From Apostichopus japonicus (lineage: Eukaryota; Echinodermata; Holothuroidea; Aspidochirotida; Stichopodidae): 64,000 bases of DNA. Location of the stretch: contig NC_092573.1 in NCBI RefSeq assembly GCF_037975245.1, forward strand, positions 7,736,501 through 7,800,500, given 5' to 3'. This document shows, piece after piece, positions 23,700-33,404 of this stretch. Below the pieces are notes generated by a model. The model was given only the letters and a program-made list of their open reading frames with translations, did not search any database and had not been told where the DNA came from. Both the position numbers and the translations under genes were made by a program. Position 1 is the first letter of the stretch. Each line of letters begins with the position of its first letter.

Positions 23700-25025
23700 T
23701 TTAACCATTTGAATGGCTGTAACACATAACTTGACTTTCTTACTACAGTGCCAGATATATAGCAAGAACCTCAGCGAAACGGATAAAGTGCGTTGATATA
23801 TGGTTTTTGTGAGGGAAGTCTATGACAAAAATGTGAACGTATCAAAGAGGACTGACGACCCAACACTGGGGTGTATCATTTGATTTCATTTGATTAACAT
23901 TTCTGGATGATTAGTAGTACTATTATAGTGAGCGTCAGCTTTCCTTTTCAGTTTCATTCCTCGAATTGGCGTCAGTTTTTCTCCTATTTATGTTTTGCAG
24001 TACTCTGTAATTTTGGATTTGTAATTTTCTGGCGACATACTAGGGGACCAAAATAGAGAGTTTGTAGTCATTACTTGTATTGGGATCACCTCATCTGGGT
24101 GTCTATTCCCTCCAAACGGTAAAACAAGCTTATATCGTCAGATTGGAAGCTTCTAAGTTCCTGTTTTTTTTCCAGCCTGCTTCGCCGGGCAGAGCTAATC
24201 TTCATCTATAATGTCTAATATCCCTTATCTCTCCTATTCTGACCCAGATCTCTCAAATTGGTAAATCCACCCAAACAAAGTAATAGTCTCCGGAATCCTG
24301 GCTGAAACTTCCCGAAATCCTATTGCATGGACCAAACGTATCCGTTAAGCTTACCCAAACACCCAAATATCCTCAATCAGAACCTTGAAAATATCAAATA
24401 TTGATATCGCACCAGGAAATTCCGAAACTGCGAACTCTCTTCAAAAACCTGTGTCCACACGGTACAAAACTGGGCAAACCTGGCCTAAAAAAAAAGGGTT
24501 AACAAGTTCCTCTCAAAATGACCCTGCGGTTGTTTGTGGTCTAAACCCTGGCATTAAAAAATGCTGGAAATAAAAGTAGAACTAATTGTCTACAGTGCCA
24601 GATAAGAATTGGCTAAACTGCGTTGACTGCTTGCGAGGGACGGCATTGACTAAAATTGTTGTATAAAAGAGGATCAAGGACCAGCTTTATACCCAATCGA
24701 CAAAACAAAACTTCAGGCTCCTACCTGACACTATAGTTTGAGCTCAAACGATATCGGAACTCAGACCGTTGATATTAATCTCCATTGAGGGGCCTTGGAG
24801 ATAGGACGAGGGTATCCTGACAGTATGAAGGGAGGGGGGGGGGGGGGAGATATTAGTTACAAAACATGTTCCACTGGAGGGTCCCATCTCGGGATCGAAT
24901 ACGGTGTACCTATATTTACAACAACTCCTTGTCCCTTTTGGTGATCTGTTACTGAGATATAGTTAGATAGCTATAGTTGTGTTCGATCCTTTATATATAA
25001 AGATATATATATGTATGTATATATG

Positions 25026-25059
<34 letters not shown>

Positions 25060-25087
25060 AATATATATATATATATGTGTGTGTGAG

Positions 25088-25121
<34 letters not shown>

Positions 25122-25845
25122 CGTGTGTGTGTGTGTGGGAGGAGGGAGGGTGGAGCAGAAAGCCTGTGGGATTTTAATTGTGTGTGTTTGCGTGTTCCAA
25201 CAAACTGGACGTTATTCCATTGTTTTATGAATTTAAATAACTCAACCACAACTTGTTCTTTTAGATTCATATAAACGCAACAAAGTAACCTTGCATGGCG
25301 ACACCATTTCTCCTTAACATATTTGTAACACATTGTTAACACTTGAGGCCATAAAAAATCTATGTTTTCCCATAGTGTTTGCTGTTGCATCTTAGGAACT
25401 GGCCTAATGGTGTGTTAGGCTAAATAGTTCAGTCAGTTTAATTGATGAACTTCAACAGTGTAATTGGTCATTCCTCAACAACTGAAAATGACATACACAG
25501 AAATTCAAACTAGATTGATATCAGTATTTTTTAACGGTCTACAATATATCAATATTTATTCTGTGCCTAAAGTCATCCTCTGTAATCAACTATATGTGCA
25601 CAGGAAAGCTCGACCTCTTTGTGTGTAAAATGACGTAACAGTACTTCGAAACACATTGAATCCAATGTTTTGCCGGGCTTTTGCGGAGCGAAACAGTTTC
25701 AGACTTATCACTTGGTCATTCAATTGTCAGGGACTTTTACAAAGTAACACATGACAACTGCACATACATCTATCAGCAAAACGTATGGCACCCTCAAAAG
25801 TTCATCACAACTGTTTTCTTTCTATCTATATTGATCCAACTGAAG
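23700..25845. other. Spacer upstream of the FN3 exons, with a poly-G run
   Basis: No gene recognised. A run of 14 G lies near 24834-24847. 25640-25845 includes a pyrimidine-rich stretch that serves as the acceptor of the exon at 25846. Confidence 0.4.
25000..25138. repeat. (TA)n/(TG)n compound microsatellite
   Basis: TATA-rich stretches at about 25005-25108, then (TG)n to 25138. Tyr/Ile or His/Thr-rich frames on either strand are not genes. Confidence 0.95.
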
Positions 25846-26127
25846 CTCCCAGCGATATTTTACTGACTGGAGTGACCCAATGCTCACTGAAATTCACCTG
25901 GAAACCTCCTCAGGACTGTCAGACACAAAATGGTAACATCATCAGTTATTCATACAAACTACAGAACGCTGATCGAGAAGAAGTGCGCAATGGAACAACG
26001 GAGAAGACTTACGTAGTTCTTGGTGATCTAGAACCGAACAGAAAATATTACTTCATGGTGAGCGCCGTCAACTCTGAAGAAACAGGACTATACAGTGAAC
26101 CCGTCTGGGAGGAAACGCGTTACAGAA
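25846..26127 (+). CDS. FN3 exon 1 of a multi-FN3 secreted protein
   Basis: An exon of 282 bp (94 codons) bounded by ACTGAAG/CT and GAA/GTAACA, both phase 1. It encodes one fibronectin type III domain: PSDILLTGVTQCSLKFTWKP (strands A-B with the conserved Trp), SYSYKLQNADREE (strand C), and LGDLEPNRKYYFMVSAVNSE (the L.P...Y...V.A.N signature of strands E-F). FN3 domains are extracellular beta-sandwiches for protein binding. Two extra cysteines (TQC and QDC) may form a disulfide. The phase matches the signal-peptide exon at 8384-8465, where a C plus CT would make Pro. Membership in an adhesion protein or receptor phosphatase-like family is possible, but no transmembrane or catalytic exon is seen. 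Confidence 0.8.
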
Positions 26128-26379
26128 GTAACAGTTCTTTCACTTCCTTCATTCCTTTAAATTGGTCTCTATTACCTTCAGTTTATTGAATAAGAAGAAT
26201 TTTACAAATGTGTCAAACTATTATTAATTATACTGTTTACAACTGTTTGACAGCTAAATCATCATGGACATTATATCACAATTAAGACAAATATAAGACA
26301 AATTTGATCTCATCTAAAGCCCTACCCATTAATTATATATGTGTTTCTTTGTGTGTGTCTATGTGTACGTCTGTATTAG

Positions 26380-26661
26380 GACCCACATGTCCTGGCAATA
26401 ATCCATTGCGGTTTGGAGGAGTCTTACGGAGTACTGCAGGCACAGTTAGCAGTCGGCCGTGGGGAACTGGTCAACCTATCTTTATTCTCCCTCATCACCT
26501 CCGGAAGAATCCATTCAAAAGGGGAGGTGCAGTTATAATAGTCTGGTTCGGTACAGCTAAAAACTGTGGTGGCTCTTCAGTTCCCTGCCCAGGAAGAGTA
26601 ACGGAAACTCAGGTATCAAGCGCGTGCCCGATAGAGGATGAATTCTCGCAGTTTAATGCAG
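26380..26661 (+). CDS. Second modular exon, Cys-containing domain of unknown type
   Basis: Again exactly 282 bp and phase 1 at both ends: acceptor TGTATTAG/GA and donor GCAG/GTTAGT. The product runs from PTCPGNNPLRF to EDEFSQFNAG, contains four or five cysteines (PTC, KNCGGS, VPC, SAC), and has a central VIIVWFGTAKNCGG. It lacks the Trp and Tyr signatures of a standard FN3 domain, so I do not assign it a fold. Its equal length, equal phase and position between FN3 exons (252-bp intron upstream, 813-bp downstream) indicate a module of the same protein. Confidence 0.6.
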
Positions 26662-27474
26662 GTTAGTTTTTGCTTTGTGATCAATAACATATGACAGATT
26701 CATATGAGTCGAATTTCTTGTAGTTATTAATATCTCTAATGGTTGTTAATGAGCATAAATCTTAATTGCAATAAATCATCTATGTCTGTAAGGTGATGAG
26801 CCGGGTCAGTTGGTGGTCCACTGAACTTTAATTTCAAGAATTAATGTAGTTTTGAAGCCTGAGTTGGTCTGCATAGGGAATGGAAATGCAAAATCTGAAA
26901 AAATCAGTCTACTTTTCTGATATATTATGCATCAAAGAGGTTTCTTTGAATGCGCAACATTAGTTATTAACAAATAAAACGTATTAAACCTTCGCTCGAA
27001 TTATCAATTGCTTACATGGTGAAATATGGAACGAAACTCTCAGTGGTTGATGTAGCCTATATGGTCAGAGTGACTTCACCTCTGGCAAAGATCAGCATAT
27101 ATTGTAAACACTTTTGATTTACAAATCACATCCAATAATTTCTCCAATTGCACATTCACTCATGTTCTGAAAGTGTCTATAATCAAATATATAAAAAGTA
27201 AGTAATGAAAGGTTAATGACCTTTGTCCGCTGAAGCTATGATGCCGTCACTCAAGAAGTCACAATAGCCCAGGTCAGCAGGCGCCCATTTGAAGTCTATT
27301 AACCTTAAGGTTTCAGATAAATTTAAAACCTATATGGTTCAACTTATGACATGGGGACCTTAATACAATATTCATACATTAATTGTCATATTTTCCAAAT
27401 GGCGTATTACAGTTTCGGCCATTTTGGCATAGTGTGGTTGTTAATTAATTTATACATATATATCTCTTACTCAG
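26662..27474. other. Intron of the FN3 gene
   Basis: An 813-bp intron between phase-1 exons, ending in a pyrimidine-containing tract and TCAG. No repeats or nested genes seen. Confidence 0.6.
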
Positions 27475-27801
27475 CTTGTCCACGGTATTCGGATAATCCC
27501 ACAAAATTTAGCAAAGAGAGTAATAGTTCGTCAAATCTTTTCCTAACCTGGTGGGATTGGGACGTCACAGTTGACAGAGGTATCGGACCTATTACAGGTT
27601 ACCTTCTGCGCCATGGCGAACTGGGAGAGCCTTCAACCGATATTCAGAAGGGGCTTAGCCTGCATCATCTGTTTACCGACCTAATCGATAGGAAGTGGTA
27701 CTCTTTCGAAGTTATCGGAATGACGGGCACGTCAACTGTGGGTGGTGGATTATGTGACGGCTCTGCGTCATTCAAGGTTCTACACCTTGCGGGCTGTAAA
27801 G
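27475..27801 (+). CDS. FN3 exon
   Basis: An exon of 327 bp (109 codons), phase 1 to phase 1, with acceptor CTTACTCAG/CT and donor AAAG/GTAGGT. It encodes an FN3 domain with SSSNLFLTWWDWD (strand B Trp), GIGPITGYLLRHGE (the G.I..Y strand C signature) and LFTDLIDRKWYSFEVIG (strand E-F). Flanking cysteines in ACPRY and AGCK could pair. At 109 residues it is longer than the usual 90-100 because of a longer region between strands F and G. Confidence 0.78.
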
Positions 27802-27971
27802 GTAGGTGGCTTCAAGTAGATGTCTATGCCAAAAATAGGGTGGACGACTGTTGATATAGCAAGCTTTGGTACCCTTGGTACTCGAACGATAATGGATGAC
27901 ATCTGTTACGTGACTGCTGGCTATTTATAAGTGGGATTCAACTACTCGAGATTAACCAACAGTCACCAGCG

Positions 27972-28026
<55 letters not shown>

Positions 28027-28050
28027 TTATATACACATACATATATATAT

Positions 28051-28082
<32 letters not shown>

Positions 28083-28837
28083 CACAACATAGTGACGCCA
28101 CACTTCTTGTGCGTGTCTATCGTTTTAATATGTAAATTTGGTTTTGTAACTATTAATGTAAATTTATTCTCAAAATGAAACGAAACGGTTTTGCCTTTGT
28201 ATGTTTCTGCAATAGCAATGGATTAACAAAGCATTTATATTTTAGGCAATATCATTCATGTTATTTCTTATTCTTTCTTGATTGTCACGTTAACTACTTT
28301 ATCATTTAGGGTTAGCCTCTGGGGAACAGACGGTAGACTATCAAAATAAGGCAACACACACATACTGTGAACACAGTTTTCGTAATCATGTTTGGGCCTT
28401 TAATTAACTTTGATTCCTCTTATCCTTTATATCATCAGGAGTACCATACGTTCATGTAGTGAAACCTTTTCGGTCCATATCAAATTTAGACTGCTTCATT
28501 CCCCCGAAAAAGGCGGATACAGTATTCATTCATTCTAACTGTTATGTTCTTCCCACAGTTCTAAAATGGATACATTGGTAGCCTAACACATATCGCACAT
28601 ATAAAAAAAAAATGGGTGCCATGATTTAAAATGTTTCTACATACTTGTTAATTGTACGCTCATCACCTTTGTGATTCACTATACTGTAGAAAATTCCTCA
28701 AAATGTTATTGAATTCGCAATCAATTTATATAACAAACTAAGGATTTTTCTTGGTTCTCCTTTTATACTCTCTTGCCAGATAATCACCTCAATTTTCACC
28801 GGAATATTATTTATCTTTTAATATTTTCATTATATAG
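27802..28837. other. Intron of the FN3 gene with (TA)n
   Basis: A 1036-bp intron. Apart from the TA microsatellite at 27969-28082 nothing is recognised. Confidence 0.6.
27969..28082. repeat. (TA)n microsatellite
   Basis: Interrupted TA repeats with a few TGTATA and TACATACA steps, inside an intron. Confidence 0.95.
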
Positions 28838-29122
28838 AACCATCAGGAAAACCAGGGCAACCAGAAAGAGTGTACCTGCATCCGCGAGGGACGAGCCAAA
28901 CGTCACTACAATTTCGATGGTATCCTGGCACCTGCAGCTTCGGGAACTACACCCTTGTTAGTGATAACAGGATAATCAAAACAGAGATAATATGCACATC
29001 TCAACGTTATATCGTATTGAATAAACTCACCGCATGCACAGAATATGAATTTCAGTTACAATTTGTCAACACCATTGGTGCAGGGCCAAAAGGTTTCGCG
29101 AGAGGAACTACGAAATGTGATA
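28838..29122 (+). CDS. FN3 exon
   Basis: 285 bp (95 codons), phase 1 at both ends, acceptor TTATATAG/AA and donor GATA/GTAAGT. The FN3 signatures are GKPGQPERVYLHPRG, then TSLQFRWYPGTCSFGNYTLV (strands B-C) and LTACTEYEFQLQFVNTIGAG (strands E-F with the Tyr corner). Cysteine pairs (GTC/IIC/TAC/TKC) again suggest domain-internal disulfides. Confidence 0.8.
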
Positions 29123-29248
29123 GTAAGTTGAGAATTCAAAATCTTGGTCAAACAAAGTTAGCCAAAAAATGGCGGAACATCACAAACTGCCAGGGTGTGT
29201 TGAGTGCCAATTAATAACTAACTCACAAGTGAAACTATATAACTTATA

Positions 29249-29475
29249 ACCCGACTCATATCGACCTTCGTCGAGTCCACCGCACACTTCCCGACCAATC
29301 ACGACCCGAATCCTCTCGACCGTCGTAACGCCCGTCGAACAATATCCGACTGACCACAACCCGACTATTTTTTACCTTCGGAGAGCCCCACGCACACTGT
29401 CCGAACAATTACTTATGACCCGACTCTTTCGACCTTCCTTAAGCCTGTCGCACACTGTTCGACAAGTCACGACTT
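29249..29475. repeat. About 56-bp degenerate tandem repeat, four units
   Basis: Units begin with ACCCGACT or ACCCGAAT and share TCGACCTTCGTCGAG and CGCACACTGTCCGA blocks. They lie in the intron between the fourth and fifth FN3-region exons. The sequence is unusually C-rich on the plus strand for its AT-rich surroundings. Confidence 0.7.
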
Positions 29476-29903
29476 GACTTCGTCAAGTGGAAAGTCGTGA
29501 TAGTCGGACAATATGCCTGTGCTGAAGTTTCTGTCAGTTATAAGTCCCTCCGGATTTAGTCGGTAAACCTTTACATGAAGCGTTTCCTCGCAGGCAGCTG
29601 TGGTAACGTATCATGATAAATTCTACAGACATTACTGTGTGAAATAGGATCCAATCACAAACTGAGCCCAAACTATATAACTTTATACCGTGGAGTGAAT
29701 GAAATAAGCTGCTAGTCTTTTAAACCTACAATTCAGTTGTTGACAGTTATTTTTCATCAATTCCTAAAGCTGTTGACTTAGTGAGGGACAAATTACACAT
29801 GTTAGCTAGAGCCACAGGATGTAAATTAAAAACGAACTGATTGAGAAAATATGGGGAAACAAACCTTAATGAAGCATAGGAATAAAGCAAAATATATGAA
29901 AAG

Positions 29904-30136
29904 TAAACGAGTGTGAGGTTGCCTCTTATATAATCAACATTACCTCTGTAAAAAGAAAGTGTCGAGAGATCAATAATTGGAGAATCGTCGACAAAACATT
30001 AGATAAGAATGTGAGAAATTATACCTTCAATAGTTCAGCCTTCAGAGGTAACACAGAGTACCATGTCACCCTCAGAGCTAAAATAGAGAAGGTGAAAGTG
30101 ACTCAGAAACTGCCAAGGAACTCACAGTTATGCTTC
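29904..30136 (+). pseudogene. Broken FN3 exon
   Basis: An FN3 domain is recognisable but split between two frames. The 5' part reads NECEVASYIINITSV and NYTFNSSAFRGNTEYHVTL. Near 30096 the frame shifts and the 3' part reads GESDSETAKELTVML up to a donor TTC/GTAAGT in phase 1, as expected. Directly upstream of 29904 the 5' frame has a TGA, and no full strand A-B region with its Trp can be read, so the domain start is lost or mutated. The GNTEYHVTLRA block is the FN3 strand F region. Unless the shift is a sequencing error, the exon is not translatable; being symmetric, it could be skipped. Confidence 0.6.
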
Positions 30137-30580
30137 GTAAGTATATTGTAGGTGGTGATGCGGGTTAAGATGCAGTTGCTCTTAAACTGCAGAGGATCCT
30201 GAACAAAGGCATGAGTGTAATATATTTTACTCAGGGTATTATGATGCAATCTCATCTTTCACTCTATCGAACGCGATAAAAGATTTAATGTAGTGTGTTT
30301 ATCTGAGTTTGTATATATATCGATATAGCGCCAAACTTTACACGGGGCGTCTGTATTTTCCATATATAATATTAACAACAGATGTGTCCGTTTAATATCT
30401 AAGAGTTTACATGTTGGTCACTCGTTTACAAGGTAACTTATGAGTCTCTATGGCAACCAAGAGGTACATGTAAATCGTGTACAATTTGAATATGTCTCAG
30501 CAGAGTAAAGAGGAACTAATTGTTCTCGGGAAAGTTTAAGCATTAAACACACTGCGTATATGTTTATTCTCCCCAAACAG

Positions 30581-30866
30581 CGAAATCCCCGTAAACGTCG
30601 ATGTCAGCCAAGTCAATTCCACATCTGCGACTGTCTCGTGGGGAAAGGTTACTTGCGACCAACCCAAGAACGATGACGTCATTGGATACCACTACCGGTT
30701 CACATCGGACGGCAATGGTGTACGAGAAGATACAACGAAAGAACTAAAAGTGGAGCTGAATAGCTTAACTCCTAGTTCAAAGTACAAGTTTAAAGTCAAA
30801 GCTATGACTTCATCTAAAGAGGGTGGTCCTTTCACTGATGACATCGTCTTCGACACTCCTGAGTAA
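30581..30866 (+). CDS. Last FN3 exon with stop codon
   Basis: An FN3 domain from IPVNVDVSQVNSTSATVSWG (strands A-B), then VIGYHYRFTSDGNG (strand C), LNSLTPSSKYKFKVKAMTSS (strands E-F), and FDTPE followed by TAA at 30864-30866. The acceptor candidate is CCCCAAACAG/C. It leaves one base before the first codon of the FN3 frame, whereas the other exons would need two, so there is either a 1-base deletion or a different acceptor. The protein ends right after the FN3 domain with no membrane segment, so a secreted product is implied. An AATAAA lies about 110 bp downstream. Confidence 0.7.
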
Positions 30867-30974
30867 CTTTCCTCCCGTTGGAGGTGGACTTCAGAAGATC
30901 AGACCCGACTAAGGAATATTTTGGTGTCTTGCGTTACCATGTGACAAGATATGTTAAGCAATTATTTGAATGAA

Positions 30975-30980
30975 AATAAA
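30975..30980 (+). terminator. Polyadenylation signal of the FN3 gene
   Basis: AATAAA 109 bp after the stop at 30866, in an A-rich context. Consistent with a short 3' UTR. Confidence 0.55.
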
Positions 30981-32289
30981 AACATAAAAAATAGTCGGTT
31001 CAATAAGCGATGATATTTGTATCCAAGTTGGTACTTAAATAAAAAGAAGATACGGAGACAGAGACAACAAAATAAATAAAATATAATTGTTCAGATACAA
31101 ATAAATCTCGTAACTTCTTTTATTTTGTTTTCTCATCTCTACTGATGTATGTAAGTAAGGATGTTCGTGTATGTATTTATAGGGGTGTGTGCGTGCATGT
31201 GCGTGTGTGTGTGTGTGTGTGTGCATAGATGTGTGTATGCAAGCACGTGACCTCAAAATTACTGCAGGGTCAACAACAATATTTTCGTGAAACAGGGTTA
31301 GAACTGTTATGCACATATCTTTCAAAGCAATAAATGAGAATGCAAAAATTAACTGACAGACTTCCATTGCACTTTCCGGGCAAACGTGTGTAAGAATAAT
31401 CGAGCCTCAGAAAATATACACATGGAGATAACTATAGTGATGCTCAGCTTCGCCAGAGCCAAGTTCAGAACCAAGGAGTGGAGCAAACGGTAAGTGGGCA
31501 TATACATGTGGTTCACATCCTTAAATATGCTAGAAAAATGGCTAAATGTTCACATTGGGGAAATCGATGAATTGTTAGAACATCCCTTCAGACAGTCAGA
31601 TGCATGAGTTCTTTTTCGATTTAGAGTTATTCGTTGTGTTCATGGAGTGTGTGTGTTTGGATGGGGGCTGTAAAAGCGAGCTGGTACTACCCACCCTCCT
31701 ACAGTTTTGAGTACCACTTGTATGACATATTTTCCGGGTATTACGGCACGTTTTTTTTTTGTACATCGCATTTTGAGGGGGAGGGGGGTTGTTCGAGCAG
31801 TGGGGGACACCCTCTACTATCCTACTCCTCTGCTCCGGGGCACTATGTCGTAGCGCGCGTCAGGTGGAACCAGAAAGTGTTCCCAGCGTCAGGAAATTGG
31901 GCCTAGCGGGGAACTAAATGCGATTTTGACAAGCCTTTTTGGAAAACAAATCAAAACTGTAAATACATTGGTTATTACAATTCTCGAGGGCCTCTTTTAA
32001 AGACATGGGTGATCGCCGCCCTTGGGTAAAGAGGGGCGTCCAGGTCCCCTGTTGGTGTCCGATGGCGAAGCCCCTGAAAGCAAAGCGATTTGGTGCACTC
32101 TAGGGGACTCAAAATAATATAATAAGTTTCGCTAAAACAAAGGCAGGTTAAACAATTAAAAGCTGAATAATATCTAAGCAATAGAGGACGGAGTTTCATC
32201 AATAGGTATACAACATGAAAAGTCTTTCCTAACACACCAGAAATGGGATCTTTTCTCAAACCTTCCAAATGCATGTTTACTAGCATTGT
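30981..32289. other. Spacer with a GT microsatellite
   Basis: (GT)n at about 31190-31226. 31422-31489 reads an ATG, 22 codons ending EWSKR and a consensus donor ACG/GTAAGT, but no partner exon or family was recognised, so it is not called as a gene. A poly-T then G-rich block is at 31750-31790. Confidence 0.4.
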
Positions 32290-33404
32290 TCATGCTCACA
32301 AATTCCCTCGCTACCGATGTGATATATATGTTTCCCATGCGTTGTTTGTGTACATTGCACACGGCAACCCAGTTTAATCTCTTCTGAGTCAGTGTGCTTC
32401 TCCGCCAGGATTTTACACGTCTGACTGCACCAAATGAGCGTTCTGCCTCTCACGAGGACACAGGGCAAACCAGTGGCAATCTTAGAAGCTGCTCAACCTG
32501 TGGAAAAGGGATCTCATTTCTGGTGATATATGTGCGGTATATCTGAAATTAAGGGCTAGCATTTTCCCCGGATAAGTGCTTGTGCCCTATTGTACTTTCC
32601 GTCCATGTTAGCTGTGCCGACGTAGGTTTGGCCACAAAGGTTATCCTTGTTGATTCCTAGTCTCAGCATGACATTGAATATCATGGATGAAATTGCTTTA
32701 CCAATGGTGTCCTCTAGCTTATGAAACCCATTGAACCCCTCTTGTACTTGGAGGAAACCATCCACGTACCGTATGCACACAATTTCCTGTTCGACATTAC
32801 TTATATCTTGCGTGCCATCGACAATAACTGTCGATATTACGGATCGACTGATATCCTCAATGATGTTCCGTGGTATCTGGTGGGCAAAAAATTGAAGCAT
32901 ATCTTCTACACACTGGTGGTGGGTCACATTTGTGTCCGTTCTAGCCAATCTTTCAATTCCTGGTCTTCCTTCGCTTGCATCAGGAGTAACTGGTTGAAGT
33001 TGTCCTCCTTTCTTCGTGTCGACGGTGTGCGAAACCTTGCCTGAGTAGGAAACGTACAGCTCGAACAATCTTTAAAAGGCACCTCCGGTTCTGTTCTTGT
33101 TGCTGTTTGTGGATGGATTGAATCTGTGCTGATACAGCTGTGCCCTCTCTCTGTTGTAGTAGATTACTCACTGCCATCCTATGGCACATTGATGTTTGGT
33201 GAGCCCTAAATTTATCCCGACTTTTCTTCCAAGTTTTTAAGGGAATGCAGATGAAGGTCGGCTCAGAATCGTTTTCAAGTTTCAGCAAGCCATATGAATC
33301 CGCCTTTGCACACTGGGAACACACCACAGAGCCTAACCTTGGGATGAAATGATGCCAGATGAAATGGTTAAACCACTTCTCTTGAAAGTATAATTTTCTG
33401 GACC
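32290..33404 (-). pseudogene. hAT transposase relic, ZMYM1/TTF-finger type
   Basis: Read on the minus strand. A TTF-type zinc-finger region begins after a good acceptor (CCCTGTTTAAG) at 33404: RKLYFQEKWFNHF, VVCSQCAK, PLKTWKKSRDKFRAHQTS and CHRMAV. Then comes AVRFLLRQGFAHRRHEE, and after a frameshift near 33010 the DUF4371-like core with NIIEDISRSV, VIVDGTQDISNVEQEIVCIR and LCGQTYVGTANMDGKY. This stops at 32556. The C-terminal dimerisation part follows at about 32480-32330 in shifted frames, with ERSFGAVRRVKSW and LTQKRLNWVAVCNVHKQR. Roughly the middle third of the usual protein is missing. The protein would cut and paste hAT DNA. This copy is dead, and it may have had an intron upstream. Confidence 0.78.

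Noticed and set aside
31422-31489. ATG with 22 codons ending EWSKR and a consensus donor
   Set aside because: Looks like a first exon, but no in-phase partner exon or protein family could be found nearby.
32174-32468. Three short minus-strand ORFs treated as separate proteins
   Set aside because: They are frame-shifted pieces of one hAT dimerisation domain and are included in the transposase relic.
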